A stretch of DNA of 64,000 nt from Tridacna crocea (Eukaryota; Mollusca; Bivalvia; Cardiida; Cardiidae). The notes below the pieces were generated by a model. The model saw only the letters and a list, made by a program, of their open reading frames with translations, had not been told where the DNA came from and did not search any database. The stretch covers positions 34,628,619 to 34,692,618 of the forward strand of contig OX031071.1 of NCBI GenBank assembly GCA_943736015.1, given 5' to 3'. Within the stretch, counting starts at the first letter, position 1. Every line of letters begins with the position of its first letter. The translations under genes and the position numbers were made by a program. Positions 44,841-55,472 of this stretch are shown piece after piece.

Positions 44841-46134
44841 AACAAGAGTTTTGCAAAGCGGCGCATATACGCCCGAAGGGGCTTGTCATTGAAATGAGCT
44901 GAAATGACGGAAGGGCCATGAATGAAGAGTAGTTAATCTCCATGATATGTGAAAAATATTAAAGGGCAATAACTTAAAAAAAGAAGGGTGGCACAGTTAC
45001 AAATTTTGTGAATTGCTGTTCTCCACAAGGTGTTCTATCAGGCTTGAAAGGTTCAAGATCATAGCTTTTATATTTTAGAAATTATGGCCCAGACATAAAT
45101 TCAAAGAGAAAACTAACAAAGGGCAATAACTCAAAAAGAAGGATGACAGAGTTATGGTTCTTCAGTGCACTTCTTCATAATGTGTTCTATTAGTCTTTGA
45201 AGTTTCAAGATGATAGGTTTTATAGTTTAGAAGTTATGGTCTGGACAAAAATTAAAAGTACAAAAAATAACAAAGGGCACTAACTCAAAAAGTAAAGGTC
45301 ACAGAGTTATAGTTCATGGGCACTGCACTTCTCCATCATGTGTTCTATCCGTGTATGTAGTTTCAAGTTGATACCTCTTAATGTTTGGAAGTTATGGCCT
45401 GGACAAAAATTGAAACTAAAAAATGAACAAGGGCAATAACTCAAAAAATAAAGGTGGCAGAGTTATATATCATTGGCACTGCACTTCTGCATAATGGGTT
45501 CTATCAGTGTATGAAGTTCCAAGTTAATAGCTTGTAATAGTTTGGAAGTTATGGCCTGGACAAAAATTCAAACTGAAAATTAACAAAGGGCAATAACTCA
45601 AAAAAATAAAGGGGGCAGAGTTATGGATCATGTGCACTGCACTTCTCCCTAATGTGTTATATCAGCATATGAAGTTCCAGGTTAATAGCTTTTATAATTT
45701 GGAAGTTATGGCCTGGACAAAAATTCAAACTGAAAATTAGCAAAGGGCAATAACTCCAAAAATAAAAGTCACAGAGTTATGGTTCATGTGCACTGCACTT
45801 TTCCATAATGTGTTCTATCAGTGTATGTAGTTTCAAGTTGATACCTTTTATGGTTTGGAAGTTAAGGCCTGAACAAAAATTCAAAGTGAAAAGTTGGTTA
45901 TTTTCAGTAATCAAGGGCAGATAATTTGAGAACGCAAACAGCCATCAAAATTCTAAGACCCAGGTGCACAACTAGACATCATGGAGATTCATTGTGGCAA
46001 GTTTCAAATAATTCCGATGAAAACTGTAGGAGGAGTTGCACACACAAGAAATTGCTAACGGACGGACGGACAGATGGACGGACGGACGGATGACCGGGGG
46101 TATAACATAATACGACCCTTCGGGCGTATAAAAA
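44841..46134 (+). mobile_element. Pearl/Helentron-like element, family P3
   Basis: 5' cgcatatacgcccgaagggg; six tandem units of about 156 bases (aaagggcaataactcaaaaa ... gcactgcacttctccataat ... gaagttatggcctggacaaa); 3' gacggacggacagatggac, then gaccgggggtataac, then cccttcgggcgtataaaaa. The two ends pair (atacgcccgaaggg / cccttcgggcgtat). Confidence 0.75.
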
Positions 46135-46220
46135 GGAGAAAATGCTGATAACCAGCTTTTTTTCTCCTTTTTCCACAATGGTTTCAAAAGCTGCTTCATA
46201 AGGATTATCAAAAGTCGGAA
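46131..46220. mobile_element. TTAA hairpin MITE core fragment
   Basis: aaaaaggagaaaatgctgat ... tttccacaatggtttcaaaa then gattatcaaaagtcgg. It abuts the P3 element. Confidence 0.65.
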
Positions 46221-46310
46221 AGATGCTGAAAAGGATAATGAAACCAGACAAGATAAGTAGACAAGGCTGTGTTTTAGATAGTGTTTCATACCAAACATTA
46301 TGCACAATTG

Positions 46311-46414
46311 TCATCTGTGGAATTTCAGTACAGATAAAAACTCTGGCCAACTTCTTCTGGTCAGTACTGTAGTCATTTTAAGTCCATGTGTCTTCATAAT
46401 TTGTTCAATATCAT
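46311..46414 (-). CDS. N6AMT1: N6AMT1 last coding exon
   Basis: Acceptor tttattatttttcag at 46,415 onward on the minus strand, then 33 codons and TGA at 46,313-46,311. The peptide DIEQIMKTHGLKMTTVL then TRRSWPEFLSVLKFHR aligns with the C-terminus of human N6AMT1 as I recall it (EILKIMKTKGLQGTTAL ... LSVLKF). The exon enters with two bases that complete an Asp codon begun by the previous exon. A 545-bp MITE begins only 22 bases beyond the acceptor side. Confidence 0.9.
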
Positions 46415-46435
46415 CTGAAAAATAATAAACAATAT

Positions 46436-46981
46436 TTAAAGGTGGCACTTCAGATTTTTGGACGAAAATTTTACAAGAATACAAAAAAAAATCATCCTTA
46501 TACTCCAAAAGCCTTATAATTTTCATTCATAAAACCCCAGTAGTAGAAAACCATCCGACAACAAGAGAAATTAGAGCTTTACTACTGTCCAGGTCGACAC
46601 CGACGGGAAACACAGTCTATTTTTACCTGAGCATCTCGCTCATTTACACACCGGAAATATACAGACGAAACTTGAAACATAGCGTTTGAAGAAGACTTTA
46701 TGGAAAATAATTACATGTTTGTTATGATATGGGATTTCAGCGTAATTAGTCAAATGCCAGTCTCTTAACATTCACACAAATCCCTTTTTTATTTTTAGCA
46801 GGAAATCTAAAAATAGCTTAAGAGGCTACATAGCCTTTTAATGGAATACAATATAATTTTTTTTTTATTATTTTATGATTCTTTATTATTGATGATTTGT
46901 ATTGTTTTGTCATATAAATTTCTGTGGTATATATATTTTCTAATTTGGTGGGGTGTGAAAATTCTAGATACCCACCTTTAA
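46436..46981 (+). mobile_element. 545-bp TTAA MITE (type B), copy 5
   Basis: TTAAaggtggcacttcag to tagatacccacctTTAA. It ends on the same TTAA that begins the hairpin MITE at 46,978, so two different elements share one target site. It lies in the last N6AMT1 intron. Confidence 0.85.
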
Positions 46982-47090
46982 CCCTTAACCACATAATCCT
47001 GAGTTTTAACGATTATGGGGAAGATGGCTTTTGAAAACATTGAGGGAAAAGGATAACATGCTGCTTACGAGTATTTTCTCCTTTGTTTAC
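46978..47090 (+). mobile_element. TTAA hairpin MITE, left half
   Basis: TTAAcccttaaccacataat through the arm and a decayed core (tgctgcttacgagtatt). Truncated at about 47,090. Confidence 0.7.
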
Positions 47091-47437
47091 ATCTTTGTTG
47101 ACTCAATAATTAGAATTTTTATTTTGAAAGGCTGCAGGGTCCAAGAAATTTCAGAATTCTTACTTGTCCTCCGGCCATTTTGCACTTGTCCTACAGTTAG
47201 ACAACGAAGCATAACCCACTTGCCCTCAACAAATGCTTACTAGTAAGGACGAGGGGACGAGTGGATTTTTTGGACCCTAGGCTGGAACAAATTTTGGAGA
47301 AAGACTTCTTCTCTAGCCAAGACTGATTAAAATCATGTTTCTCTCTTCTCCAATGAATGATCCAGGTTGAAATTTGTGATCCCATAGATACGCATATTCA
47401 TTGGTTGCATTCCAGCTGTTCTAAAAGTACCAATCAG

Positions 47438-47715
47438 AGCTATCCCTAAACATAAATATGCCCTCCCACCAGCTCCTTGTCACAAAAAAGGTCTTTGTCA
47501 CAGAATGCAGAATGGTTTAGTACAAAAGTGTTTAAAAAATGGTTAAGAGGAGATAATTAAGCAACAAACTGCAGCAAGATCATGAAAATTGCACATACAC
47601 AACTTCATATATATGTAGGAACACTCAAATATTCTGTGTAAATTTGAGCTCAACCTGTAAAACTGATCAGATTATTTTGCCGGACAAATTTGTGTCTACG
47701 GATGGACGGACGGTC
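47438..47715 (+). mobile_element. Pearl/Helentron-like 5' fragment, family P2
   Basis: cagagctatccctaaacata then atatgccctccc resembles the P2 5' end. It continues to gtctacggatggacggacgg, where it stops. Confidence 0.5.
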
Positions 47716-47764
47716 TTACGAGATGGACCTTGTGAGGTCGAATTGCTCTTTATTCAATACACCC

Positions 47765-47915
47765 AAACAACCCCACAAACTTAACCCCACAAGCTAACCG
47801 TGACCCCACAGACCCTAAACCTACAAACCCTAACCCTAACCCCATACCTACCAGATAGACAGAAGGAACCCCATAGAGACTAAATGTACAATAACCCCTA
47901 ACCCCACAATGTCGG
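47765..47915. repeat. Degenerate (aaccccacaaa)n with a short telomere-like run
   Basis: Repeats of ccccacaaac/ccctaaacc type. At about 47,820-47,845 the phrase aaaccctaaccctaacccca gives two and a half copies of CCCTAA. Confidence 0.6.
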
Positions 47916-48034
47916 GCTCGTAAAGGTGGACAGACAGAGAGCCAAGAAGATTCCAGTGTATCCCCTCCACTTTGTTGTGGGGGGGGGTAAAAATAGCATG
48001 TCACGTTTGCTATCAATCACCAGCAGAATGTAAA

Positions 48035-48263
48035 TTAACTCATTACCACACAATCCCTACTTTTGACGACCCCGAGAATGAAGCCTTTTGAAAACATTGT
48101 GGGAAAAGGAGAAAATGCTGGTAACCAGCATTTTCTCTTTTTCCCACCATATTTTCTACACTTCACTAAACAAATTTCAAATTTTCCGTCACTCCTATTT
48201 TATTGTCTGCAAATGCTTTCGATTTGGACAAACTTAAAATTTTGTCATTTGGTGACGAGTTAA
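48035..48263 (+). mobile_element. TTAA hairpin MITE, near-intact copy
   Basis: TTAActcattaccacacaat to tttggtgacgaGTTAA, centre GGTAACC. In the last N6AMT1 intron. Confidence 0.9.
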
Positions 48264-48309
48264 AATGCTGATCATAAAGACCCATTGTCTGATAGACTGG
48301 AAAGCAAAC

Positions 48310-50834
48310 AAGAGGACCATGATGGTCCTATATCGCTCACCTGAGTACCAAGCAGCAAAGGTCTACAATAAAGATAAATACCAAATATCAAGGTTCAAGG
48401 CTAAATGATAATGAAACAAGAGCAGCAATTTGTCGCAATTTGACTTGAGACTTTGAAGTTCCATTCCAGACAAGCAAGAAATACTGTAAGAATGAAGATC
48501 AAAGTGGAATTAAATAAAATTCGCACTAGGTTGAGTTATTGTTCTTGCGAATTGTACTCTGTAATATTGCAACAAACATGCATACCAAGTTTGAAGTCGT
48601 TCTGACTTGAGATGACAAAGTTATATTCCAGACACGCACTAAATGCTGTAAAAATGACATTCAAAGGGAAATAACTCAAAGACAGCACGAATTAGAGTTA
48701 CAATTCTTGTGCACTGCACTTCCAAATATTGCAACAAATAATCATACCCAATTTCAAGTCATTCCTACTTAAGATGACAAAGTTTTGCTCCGGACAAGCA
48801 AGAAATGCTATGAAAATGAAGTTCAAAGGGAAAATAACTCAAAATTCAAGCTAAGACGAGTTATGGTTCTTGTGCACTGCACTCCATAAATTTACAATGA
48901 TCATGCATATCAAATTTGAAGATCTTCAGGCTAAAGATGACAAAGTTATATTCCAGACGAGCAGAAAATGTGTAAAAATGACAATCAAAGGGAAATAACT
49001 TACAGACAGTATAAGGTAGAGTTATGGATCTTTCACATTGCACTCTGCATTATTGCAACAAACACAAATGTCAAGTTTCAAGTCAATCAGACTGGAGATG
49101 ACAAAGTTATGCTCTGGATTAAGAACTATTATAAAGAACTTTCTAATTCAAGGGCAAATGACTCCAGTTGTTTGCGTCCGATTACACCCATAATTAAACT
49201 CATCCAAGATCTTATGGTTATATATATTTTGGCCAAGTTTACAGCTGATTGGTTAAAAATTGTAGATGCTAGAGAGTAAACAAAGTGCAGTATAGCAATT
49301 TTTTAATTCAAGGGCAAATAACTCCAGTCATTCCGGTCAGATTAGACCCATAATCGAACTCATCCGAGATCTTATGGTCATATATATTTTGATCAAGTTT
49401 GGTGCTGACTGGTAGATATTTGTAGATGCTAGAGTGTAAACAAAGTGAAATACAGTAATTTTTCTAATTCAAGGGCAAATAACTCCAGATGTTCTGGTCT
49501 GATTTCACCCAAAATCAAACTCATCCGAGATCTTATGATCATATATATTTTGCTCAAGTTTGGTGCTGACTGGTAGATATTTGTAGATGCTAGAGTGTAA
49601 ACAAAGTGAAATACAGCAATTTTTCTAATTCAAGGGCAAATAACTCCAGATGTTCTGGTCCGATTACACCTTAAATCGAACTCATCCGAGATCTTATGGT
49701 CATATATACTTTGACCAAGTTTGGCGCTGATTGGTTGATATTTGTAGATGCTAGAGTGTAAACAAAGTAAAATACAGCAATTTTTCTAATTCAAGGGCAA
49801 ATAACTCCAGTTGTTTGCGTCCGATTACACCCATAATTAAACTCATCCAAGATCTTATGGTTATATATATTTTGGCCAAGTTTACAGCTGATTGGTTAAA
49901 AATTGTAGATGCTAGAGTGTAAACAAAGTGCAGTATAGCAATTTTTTAATTCAAGGGCAAATAACTCCAGTCATTCCGGTCAGATTAGACCCATAATCGA
50001 ACTCATCCGAGATCCTACGGTCATATATATTTCGATGAAGTTTGGTGCTGACTGGTAGATATTTGTAGATGCTAGAGTGTAAACAAAGTGAAATACAGCA
50101 ATTTTTTCTAATTCAAGGGCAAATAACTCCAGATGTTCTGGTCCGATTACACCCAAAATCGAATTCATCCGAGATCTTATGGTCATATATACTTTGACCA
50201 AGTTTGGCGCTGACTGGTTGATATTTGTAGATGCTAGAGTGTAAACAAAGTGAAATACAGCATTTTTTCTAATTCAAGGGCAAATAACTCCAGATGTTCT
50301 GGTCCGATTACACCCAAAATCAAACTCATCCGAGATCTTATGGTCATATATACTTTGACCAAGTTTGGCGCTGAATGGTTGATATTTGTAGATGCTAGAG
50401 TGTAAACAAAGTGAAATACAGCAATTTTTCTAATTCAAGGGCAAATAACTCCAGATGTTCTAGTCCGATTAGACCCAAAATCGAACTCATCAGAGATTTT
50501 ATGGTCATATATACTTTGACCAAGTTTGGCGCTGATTGGTTGATATTTGTAGATGCTAGAGTGTAAACAAAGTGAAATACAGCAATTTTTCTAATTCAAG
50601 GGCAAATAACTCCAGATGTTCTGTTCCGATTAGACCCAAAATCGAACTCATTCGAGATCTTATGGTCATACATGTTTTGACCAAGTTTGGTTCTGACTGG
50701 TTGATATTTGTAGATGCTAGAGTGTAAACAAGAAAATGTGAACGGACAACGGACGGACGGACGACGGACGCCGACGGACGGTGAGTGATCACAATAGCTC
50801 ACTCTGAGCACTTTGTGCTCAGGTGAGCTAAAAA
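48310..50834 (+). mobile_element. Pearl/Helentron-like element, family P1 ends with a different array
   Basis: The 5' end agaggaccatgatggtccta and 3' end gagcactttgtgctc then aggtgagctaaaa are as in copies 1 and 2. The body has about four loose units of roughly 155 bases (48,430-49,130; gttcttgtgcactgcactcc), then ten tight units of about 161 bases (49,148-50,740; aagggcaaataactccagat ... ttgtagatgctagagtgtaa), then cggacggacggacgacggac. The shared ends with an unrelated core mean the array is the exchangeable part. Confidence 0.75.
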
Positions 50835-51038
50835 CATAGATGAGCAATATTTACTGCAACATTCACAGTAACAAATCAGTTAAATAAAGTTTTTTCGATT
50901 CATACCATCAACATGAGTTGATGAACTGTAAAGGCGCACGTGTAGATTTTACTAAAAGGGTCATGTTACGCATTTGAATGGTTTTCTACGATGTAAATCT
51001 AGCGGTGAAAATATTATCGAAATCCAGATGGCCACAAA

Positions 51039-51258
51039 TTAACTCTTCACGTAACGACAAAATTGTAGACTTGTCCAAATTGAAACACAACAAAATAAAC
51101 ATGGCTCAAAAATTGAAATTTGTTTTGAGAACGGTAGAAAACATTGTTGGAAAAGGAGAAAATACTGGTTACCAGCATTTTCTCCTTTTTCTTCAATGTT
51201 TTCTAAAGGCTTCTTTCTGAGAGTCATCAAAAGTAGGGACTGTGTGGTAAAGAGCTAA
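51039..51258 (-). mobile_element. TTAA hairpin MITE, full copy with a short internal deletion
   Basis: TTAActcttcacgtaacgac to gtggtaaagagCTAA, centre GGTTACC. The arm lacks the 'gcatttgcagacg' segment. Confidence 0.85.
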
Positions 51259-51259
51259 C

Positions 51260-51316
51260 TCATGGCTCAAAAGTTATAATTTGTTTTGGGAAGGATAGAA
51301 AACATTGTGGGAAAAC
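51260..51316 (-). mobile_element. TTAA hairpin MITE fragment
   Basis: catggctcaaaagttataat ... gatagaaaacattgtggg then gaaaa, broken at the SINE that follows. Confidence 0.6.
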
Positions 51317-51430
51317 AACCTCGAAACCCAAGATTATTTGTCCATCATGGGTTCAAATCGAGCCAGATGCCGTTTGTATTCCAGCTATGCATTTTACGCG
51401 AACTTTCATTTTCATAAGACGGGGTTTGTT
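51317..51430 (+). mobile_element. tRNA-headed SINE, 5'-truncated copy
   Basis: Box B-like gggttcaaatcgagccag then atgccgtttgtattcc, collinear with the better copy at 51,590. Confidence 0.55.
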
Positions 51431-51589
51431 GGAGATTTGCCATTGAGCCATTAATCCCATTAAATTTTGTTCTCCAAAATTGAACTTTCTATGGGCTTTG
51501 AATCATCAATAAATGATGACTGTAAGGGGGGAGTGTTATGGGAGACCACTTCTTTGTCCCAATTTAAATACAATACCGGACCACTGCGT

Positions 51590-51740
51590 TAGGAAGACAT
51601 CTCTTTAACTCAGTGGTTATGATAAACCTTGAAAAACGAGGATATTTCTCCAACAGGGGTTCGAATCCTGCCAGATGCGGTTTGTATTTTAGCCATGTAT
51701 TTGTTGCAAACTTCCATGGCTATGTTTGAGGCAGTCAATG
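51590..51740 (+). mobile_element. tRNA-headed SINE
   Basis: Box A (taactcagtggttatga) and box B (ggggttcgaatcctgcc) are spaced as in a tRNA. The body gcggtttgtattttagcc follows. Not a plausible functional tRNA because the stems are incomplete. Confidence 0.65.
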
Positions 51741-52073
51741 ACTGACGTAAGATTTGGCATAATCTAAAAGGCTTTGTTGTTTGGTAGAGAGTTTAGAGCT
51801 GAGACAAGGTAACAATAACAATGACATAAAATTACAAAGAGTTTGAGCCGTGCAAAAGGTTATTTAATATAAGGTAACTCTGTGCTGTATGATATCAAGC
51901 AATTACTCATATATATAAATTTTATTTCATCAGCTTGTGGTTAATATTGGAAAATGTTTATTGAAACTAGAGGTGCTTGAGCGCCTGTATCGCTCCACAG
52001 GCCTGATTTTTCTGTAACGGTGAGGAGAAGTTTTTAGCAATTACCATTCATTCCTGCATTTTAGGTCACTAAA

Positions 52074-52246
52074 GAAAAACATTGTGAAAAAAGAAGAAAA
52101 TAATAGTAACCTACATTATCTTAGTTTTACACAATAATATCTACCCTTTTTGATAAAATTTTTACTAATTTGAAGATTTATTATGTTGTCTGCAACATCT
52201 TTCAATTATGACCAGTTATAAAAATTTTGTCTTCTGGTTATAGTTA
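52074..52246 (+). mobile_element. TTAA hairpin MITE, strongly diverged
   Basis: aaaaacattgtgaaaaaag ... cacaataatatctaccct, and arm gttgtctgcaacatctttca. Confidence 0.5.
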
Positions 52247-52504
52247 AAGAAGGTCTTGTTACAAACCATTTTGGGTGGGGAAACATCAAGATACAGAAAA
52301 AAAAATATATTGTAGCAATTGTTTTATTGAAGTTGCAGGATCAGTTTGATTGGATAACAAAATGCCTTATCACAACAGTAAAGCCCTGTCCCTCTTTGTA
52401 CTAGGTCACCAGTAGGTCAACAAACCTTTACCAGAACTAACAGAAGTGCAGAGGTTCTCTTGTTTTATATGAAAAGGATTATAGATTATGTAAAGCAACC
52501 ATCT

Positions 52505-52727
52505 TTAACTCTTTACCAAACGACAAAATATGGGATGTGACCAAACTGAAAGCATTTGCAGACAACAAATTAAAAATTGATGAAATGATGATTTCTCTCT
52601 TTGATGAAAACACTGAGAGAAAAGGAGAAAATGCTGATTACCAGCATTTTCTCCTTTTCCAGTAGTGTTTTCCAAAGACTTCTTCTTTAGGGACGTTAAA
52701 AGTCAGGAATGTATGGTAAAGACTTAC
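52505..52727 (-). mobile_element. TTAA hairpin MITE, full copy
   Basis: TTAActctttaccaaacgac to tatggtaaagacTTAC, centre gattacc (one arm changed). Confidence 0.85.
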
Positions 52728-53210
52728 CACCACAGGAACTAACCTGCAATACAACAGTGAAATCCAACCAATAGTTTGAGAGAAGAAATTTTTCAAAGAT
52801 TTTACTTTTTACCATAAAAGGAAAATGAATCTCCCATAAAAGCCATGTTTTTTTATGGATCCTTTTTCTTTTAAGGAATTCTGTAGACCTCTACCTAAGG
52901 AACATTCCTGCAAAATAATAATGCTATCCAATTAGCGGTTTGGGAGGAGAAGATTTTTAAAGGTTTTTTACTTTGGTTGCCATGGCAACCAGAATTATTC
53001 ATGGAACACAATTATTTGAAGGAATTTAAAAGAGGACCACCTAAGGAACATTCCTGTGAAATTTGGTAAAAATCCAGTCAATAGTTTCTGAGGAGAAGTT
53101 TTTTAAAGAAAAAGTTTACGGACGCACGTACGAACGAACGGACGGACGGACGCACGACGGACACAACGCCATGACAATAGCTCGCTGGCCTTCGGCCAGT
53201 GGAGCTAAAA

Positions 53211-53276
53211 AGGAAAGGTATGCGAAAATAACAAGTGCCGTAAGGCACGAGTTATTTTCGCAGACCTTTCCCTTTT
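53211..53276. repeat. Inverted repeat hairpin
   Basis: gaaaggtatgcgaaaataac ... aagtgccgtaaggcac ... gttattttcgcagacctttc pairs over about 30 bases. It directly follows the P4 element. Confidence 0.75.
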
Positions 53277-53520
53277 GAAGCAAATATTTTCCCATATTAA
53301 CCAAAAACTGATGAAATAAATTATATATTGTATTTCCTCTGATAATATTGTCAACAAATGCCACTCTTAAAACTAGTTGTCTCAAGTAGAACAAAATTGT
53401 AGTTTCAAATTTTCGGCAGGAGGAAAATATTCACTGTGAAGGGGAAATAATTCCCCCCAGCTTTAATTACAACATTTCTTTACCCATAACATTTCTAAAA
53501 TTAGACACATGAAATATAAT

Positions 53521-53976
53521 ATAACCCTTTACCACACAATAACGACTTTTAACAACACTGAGAAAGAAGCCCTTTAACTCTTTCCCACACGAAAAAATTT
53601 TAGACTGGCCAAAATTGAAAGCATTTGCAGACAACAAAATAAAGGTGACTGAAAAATTGAAATTTGTTCTGGGAAGAGAAGAAAACACTGTGGGAAAAGG
53701 AGAAAATACTGGTTACCAGGATTTTCTCCTTCTCCCACAGTGTTTTCAAAAGGCTTCTTTCTCAGGGGTGTCAAAAGTAGGTATTGTGTGGTAATGGATT
53801 AAAACATTGTGGAAAAAGGAGAAATCGCTGGTAACCAGCATTTTCTCCTTTTGCCACAAAGTTTTCTGCTCTATCAAAGAAAACTTGCATCATTTGAGCC
53901 GCCATGAAATTGTCTTCTGCAAATGCTTCCAATATGGATAGGTCTAAAATTTTGCTGTGTGGGGGTAAAGGGATAA
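53521..53976 (+). mobile_element. TTAA hairpin MITE, host copy split by another copy
   Basis: ATAAccctttaccacacaat at the left and ggtaaagggATAA at the right. The sequence is split at agcccttTTAA / TTAAaacattg by the copy at 53,574. Its right end lies 14 bases from the donor site of an N6AMT1 exon. Confidence 0.85.
53574..53802 (-). mobile_element. TTAA hairpin MITE nested in another
   Basis: TTAActctttcccacacgaa to gtggtaatggaTTAA, with matched arm changes (aacactgtggg / cccacagtgtt). Confidence 0.9.
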
Positions 53977-53989
53977 ATAGTGACCCTAC

Positions 53990-54131
53990 CTGGATCATTT
54001 TCTTTTATAATAACCAGGTAAAACAGCCCATGTTTTGACAACCGTTTGGGTATTATAGGGAGTACTTTGTCTATTACTTCCCTGCCTCTTTCCCCACCAG
54101 CCCAAGAAGCCTCGATACCATGACTACCCAC
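53990..54131 (-). CDS. N6AMT1: N6AMT1 exon with the GSHGIEA/WAGG block
   Basis: Acceptor ttgtttctag, donor CCAG|gtaggg. 47 codons plus one base. VGSHGIEASWAGGERGREVI then DKVLPIIPKRLSKHGLFYLV then IIKENDP matches the human exon (GSHGIEAAWAGG.NGREVMD... GLFYLVTIKENNP) almost residue for residue. This part forms the last strands of the Rossmann-like methyltransferase fold and part of the substrate side. Confidence 0.95.
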
Positions 54132-54667
54132 CTAGAAACAATGGAAAGTTAAGTTTAACACATGTTATTTTAATTAAGGAAATATCACACTGATACAAAA
54201 TATACAAAGCTTGTAAATATCTGATATTATTATCCCTTCAAGAGCACATATTCTTATTACTGTTATTCTGGGCATGAGCAATCAACAGATTACTCTATAT
54301 ATATTTCACATCCTTTTCAACATTATTTCAGTTTTACATCACGGAGGGCGGCGCTACTGTCTGCTTACACACATAACCATTGTCGAAAAAATAATAAGCT
54401 GTGAGCAATTAAAACATTCATTCACAATGGTTATCATCAACTCTTGGAGAGAAATTGGCCAAGCTTGCAAGTCAAAACAGCAACCCTCTGTTTCCAAGTC
54501 CCAAAGCTATCAATTGTGCTACTGGTACTCGGCGGGAATTTCAGCTGTGGACCACAAATTAAAGTTATGTTTGAGATATGGCCTACACTGTTTGTTTTTA
54601 TTAAATCATTTGTACCAATTGCTTACTAAAAGCTTAATTCTACTAATCCCACTTGATTCAACTCCGC

Positions 54668-54745
54668 AAACATGGTCGCAAAAGGAGAAATGCTGGTTAC
54701 CAGCATTTTCTCCTTTTTCAACAATGCTTTCAAAATCTATTTTTC
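54668..54745. mobile_element. TTAA hairpin MITE core fragment
   Basis: catggtcgcaaaaggagaaa ... ccagcattttctcctttttc then aacaatgctttc. Intronic. Confidence 0.6.
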
Positions 54746-54771
54746 TTTTTTAATGTGGTTAAAACTCAAGA

Positions 54772-55000
54772 TTAACTCTTTACCAAATGACAGAACTTTA
54801 GACTGGTCCAAACTGAAAGCACCTGCAGACGACAAAATAAACGCAATTCAAAAATTGAAATTTGTTTCCATCAGAACAGAAAACTTTGTGGGAAAAGGAG
54901 AAAATGCTGGTTACCATCATTTTCTCCTTTTCCAATAATGTTTTCAAAAGGCCCATTTATCATGGTGGTTAAAAGTTGGGATTGTGTAGTAAAGTGTTAA
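54772..55000 (-). mobile_element. TTAA hairpin MITE, near-intact copy
   Basis: TTAActctttaccaaatgac to tagtaaagtgTTAA, centre GGTTACC. In an N6AMT1 intron. Confidence 0.9.
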
Positions 55001-55061
55001 AGCCTACATATTTTAAGGGAAAACCAAGTGGTAGATATAACAGGTGACTTTGTTAGATCTC

Positions 55062-55160
55062 TGAATGGTTACCAGCCTTTATCTCCTCTTCCAGGTATGT
55101 TTTCAACATTCCTGTCTCTCTAAGGGTCATTCAAATTCAGGAGTTTGTGTTTATAACACA
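55062..55160 (-). mobile_element. TTAA hairpin MITE, decayed fragment
   Basis: ggttaccagcctttatctcc ... tatgttttcaac ... agggtcattcaaattcagg. Confidence 0.45.
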
Positions 55161-55339
55161 AGTTATGGACAAAAAAAAAAAAAACAAGTACTATACCAGA
55201 TATAATAATTGAAGAATTTGTGGATGAATCCTCATGTGGCGGGGGAATACATAGTATGCTGTTCTTTCCCAGAGATATATGTAAAGGTATAGCTTGTGTT
55301 AATATAAGGGGACACTTATACTGCCTTGCTATAGAGCTA

Positions 55340-55415
55340 GCTTTTGTAGCGACGTGGTAGAGAGTTTGCCTTGAGACCCAGAGGTCCAGGGTTCAAACAA
55401 CATAAGGGACAGCTA
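55340..55415 (+). mobile_element. tRNA-like SINE head
   Basis: agcgacgtggtagagagttt (box A-like) and aggtccagggttcaaac (box B) with tRNA-like spacing. Confidence 0.45.
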
Positions 55416-55472
55416 ATTGCGAAATCTGTTACAATAAGAGAAGACACTGTCACTACTGTAACATACATGTAC

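Larger units (their letters stand above)
51968..53210 (+). mobile_element. Pearl/Helentron-like element, family P4
   Basis: 5' agaggtgcttgagcgcctgt then atcgctccacaggcc. 3' ttgccatggcaacc, then acgaacggacggacggacgc, then the hairpin ctggccttcggccag and tggagctaaaa. Two hairpin MITEs have entered it (52,074 and 52,505). Confidence 0.7.

Noticed and set aside
48968-49279. 103-codon frame
   Set aside because: It lies within the pearl-like tandem array and changes with the repeat units.
49148-50740. Regular repeats of about 161 bases as a possible CRISPR array
   Set aside because: The whole unit is repeated without variable spacers, and the context is eukaryotic.
51597-51680. Possible tRNA gene
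   Set aside because: Box A and box B are present but the acceptor and anticodon stems do not form, and a SINE body follows.
54274-54753. 159-codon frame in an N6AMT1 intron
   Set aside because: It runs from a SINE-like segment into a MITE core and has no protein-like motif.
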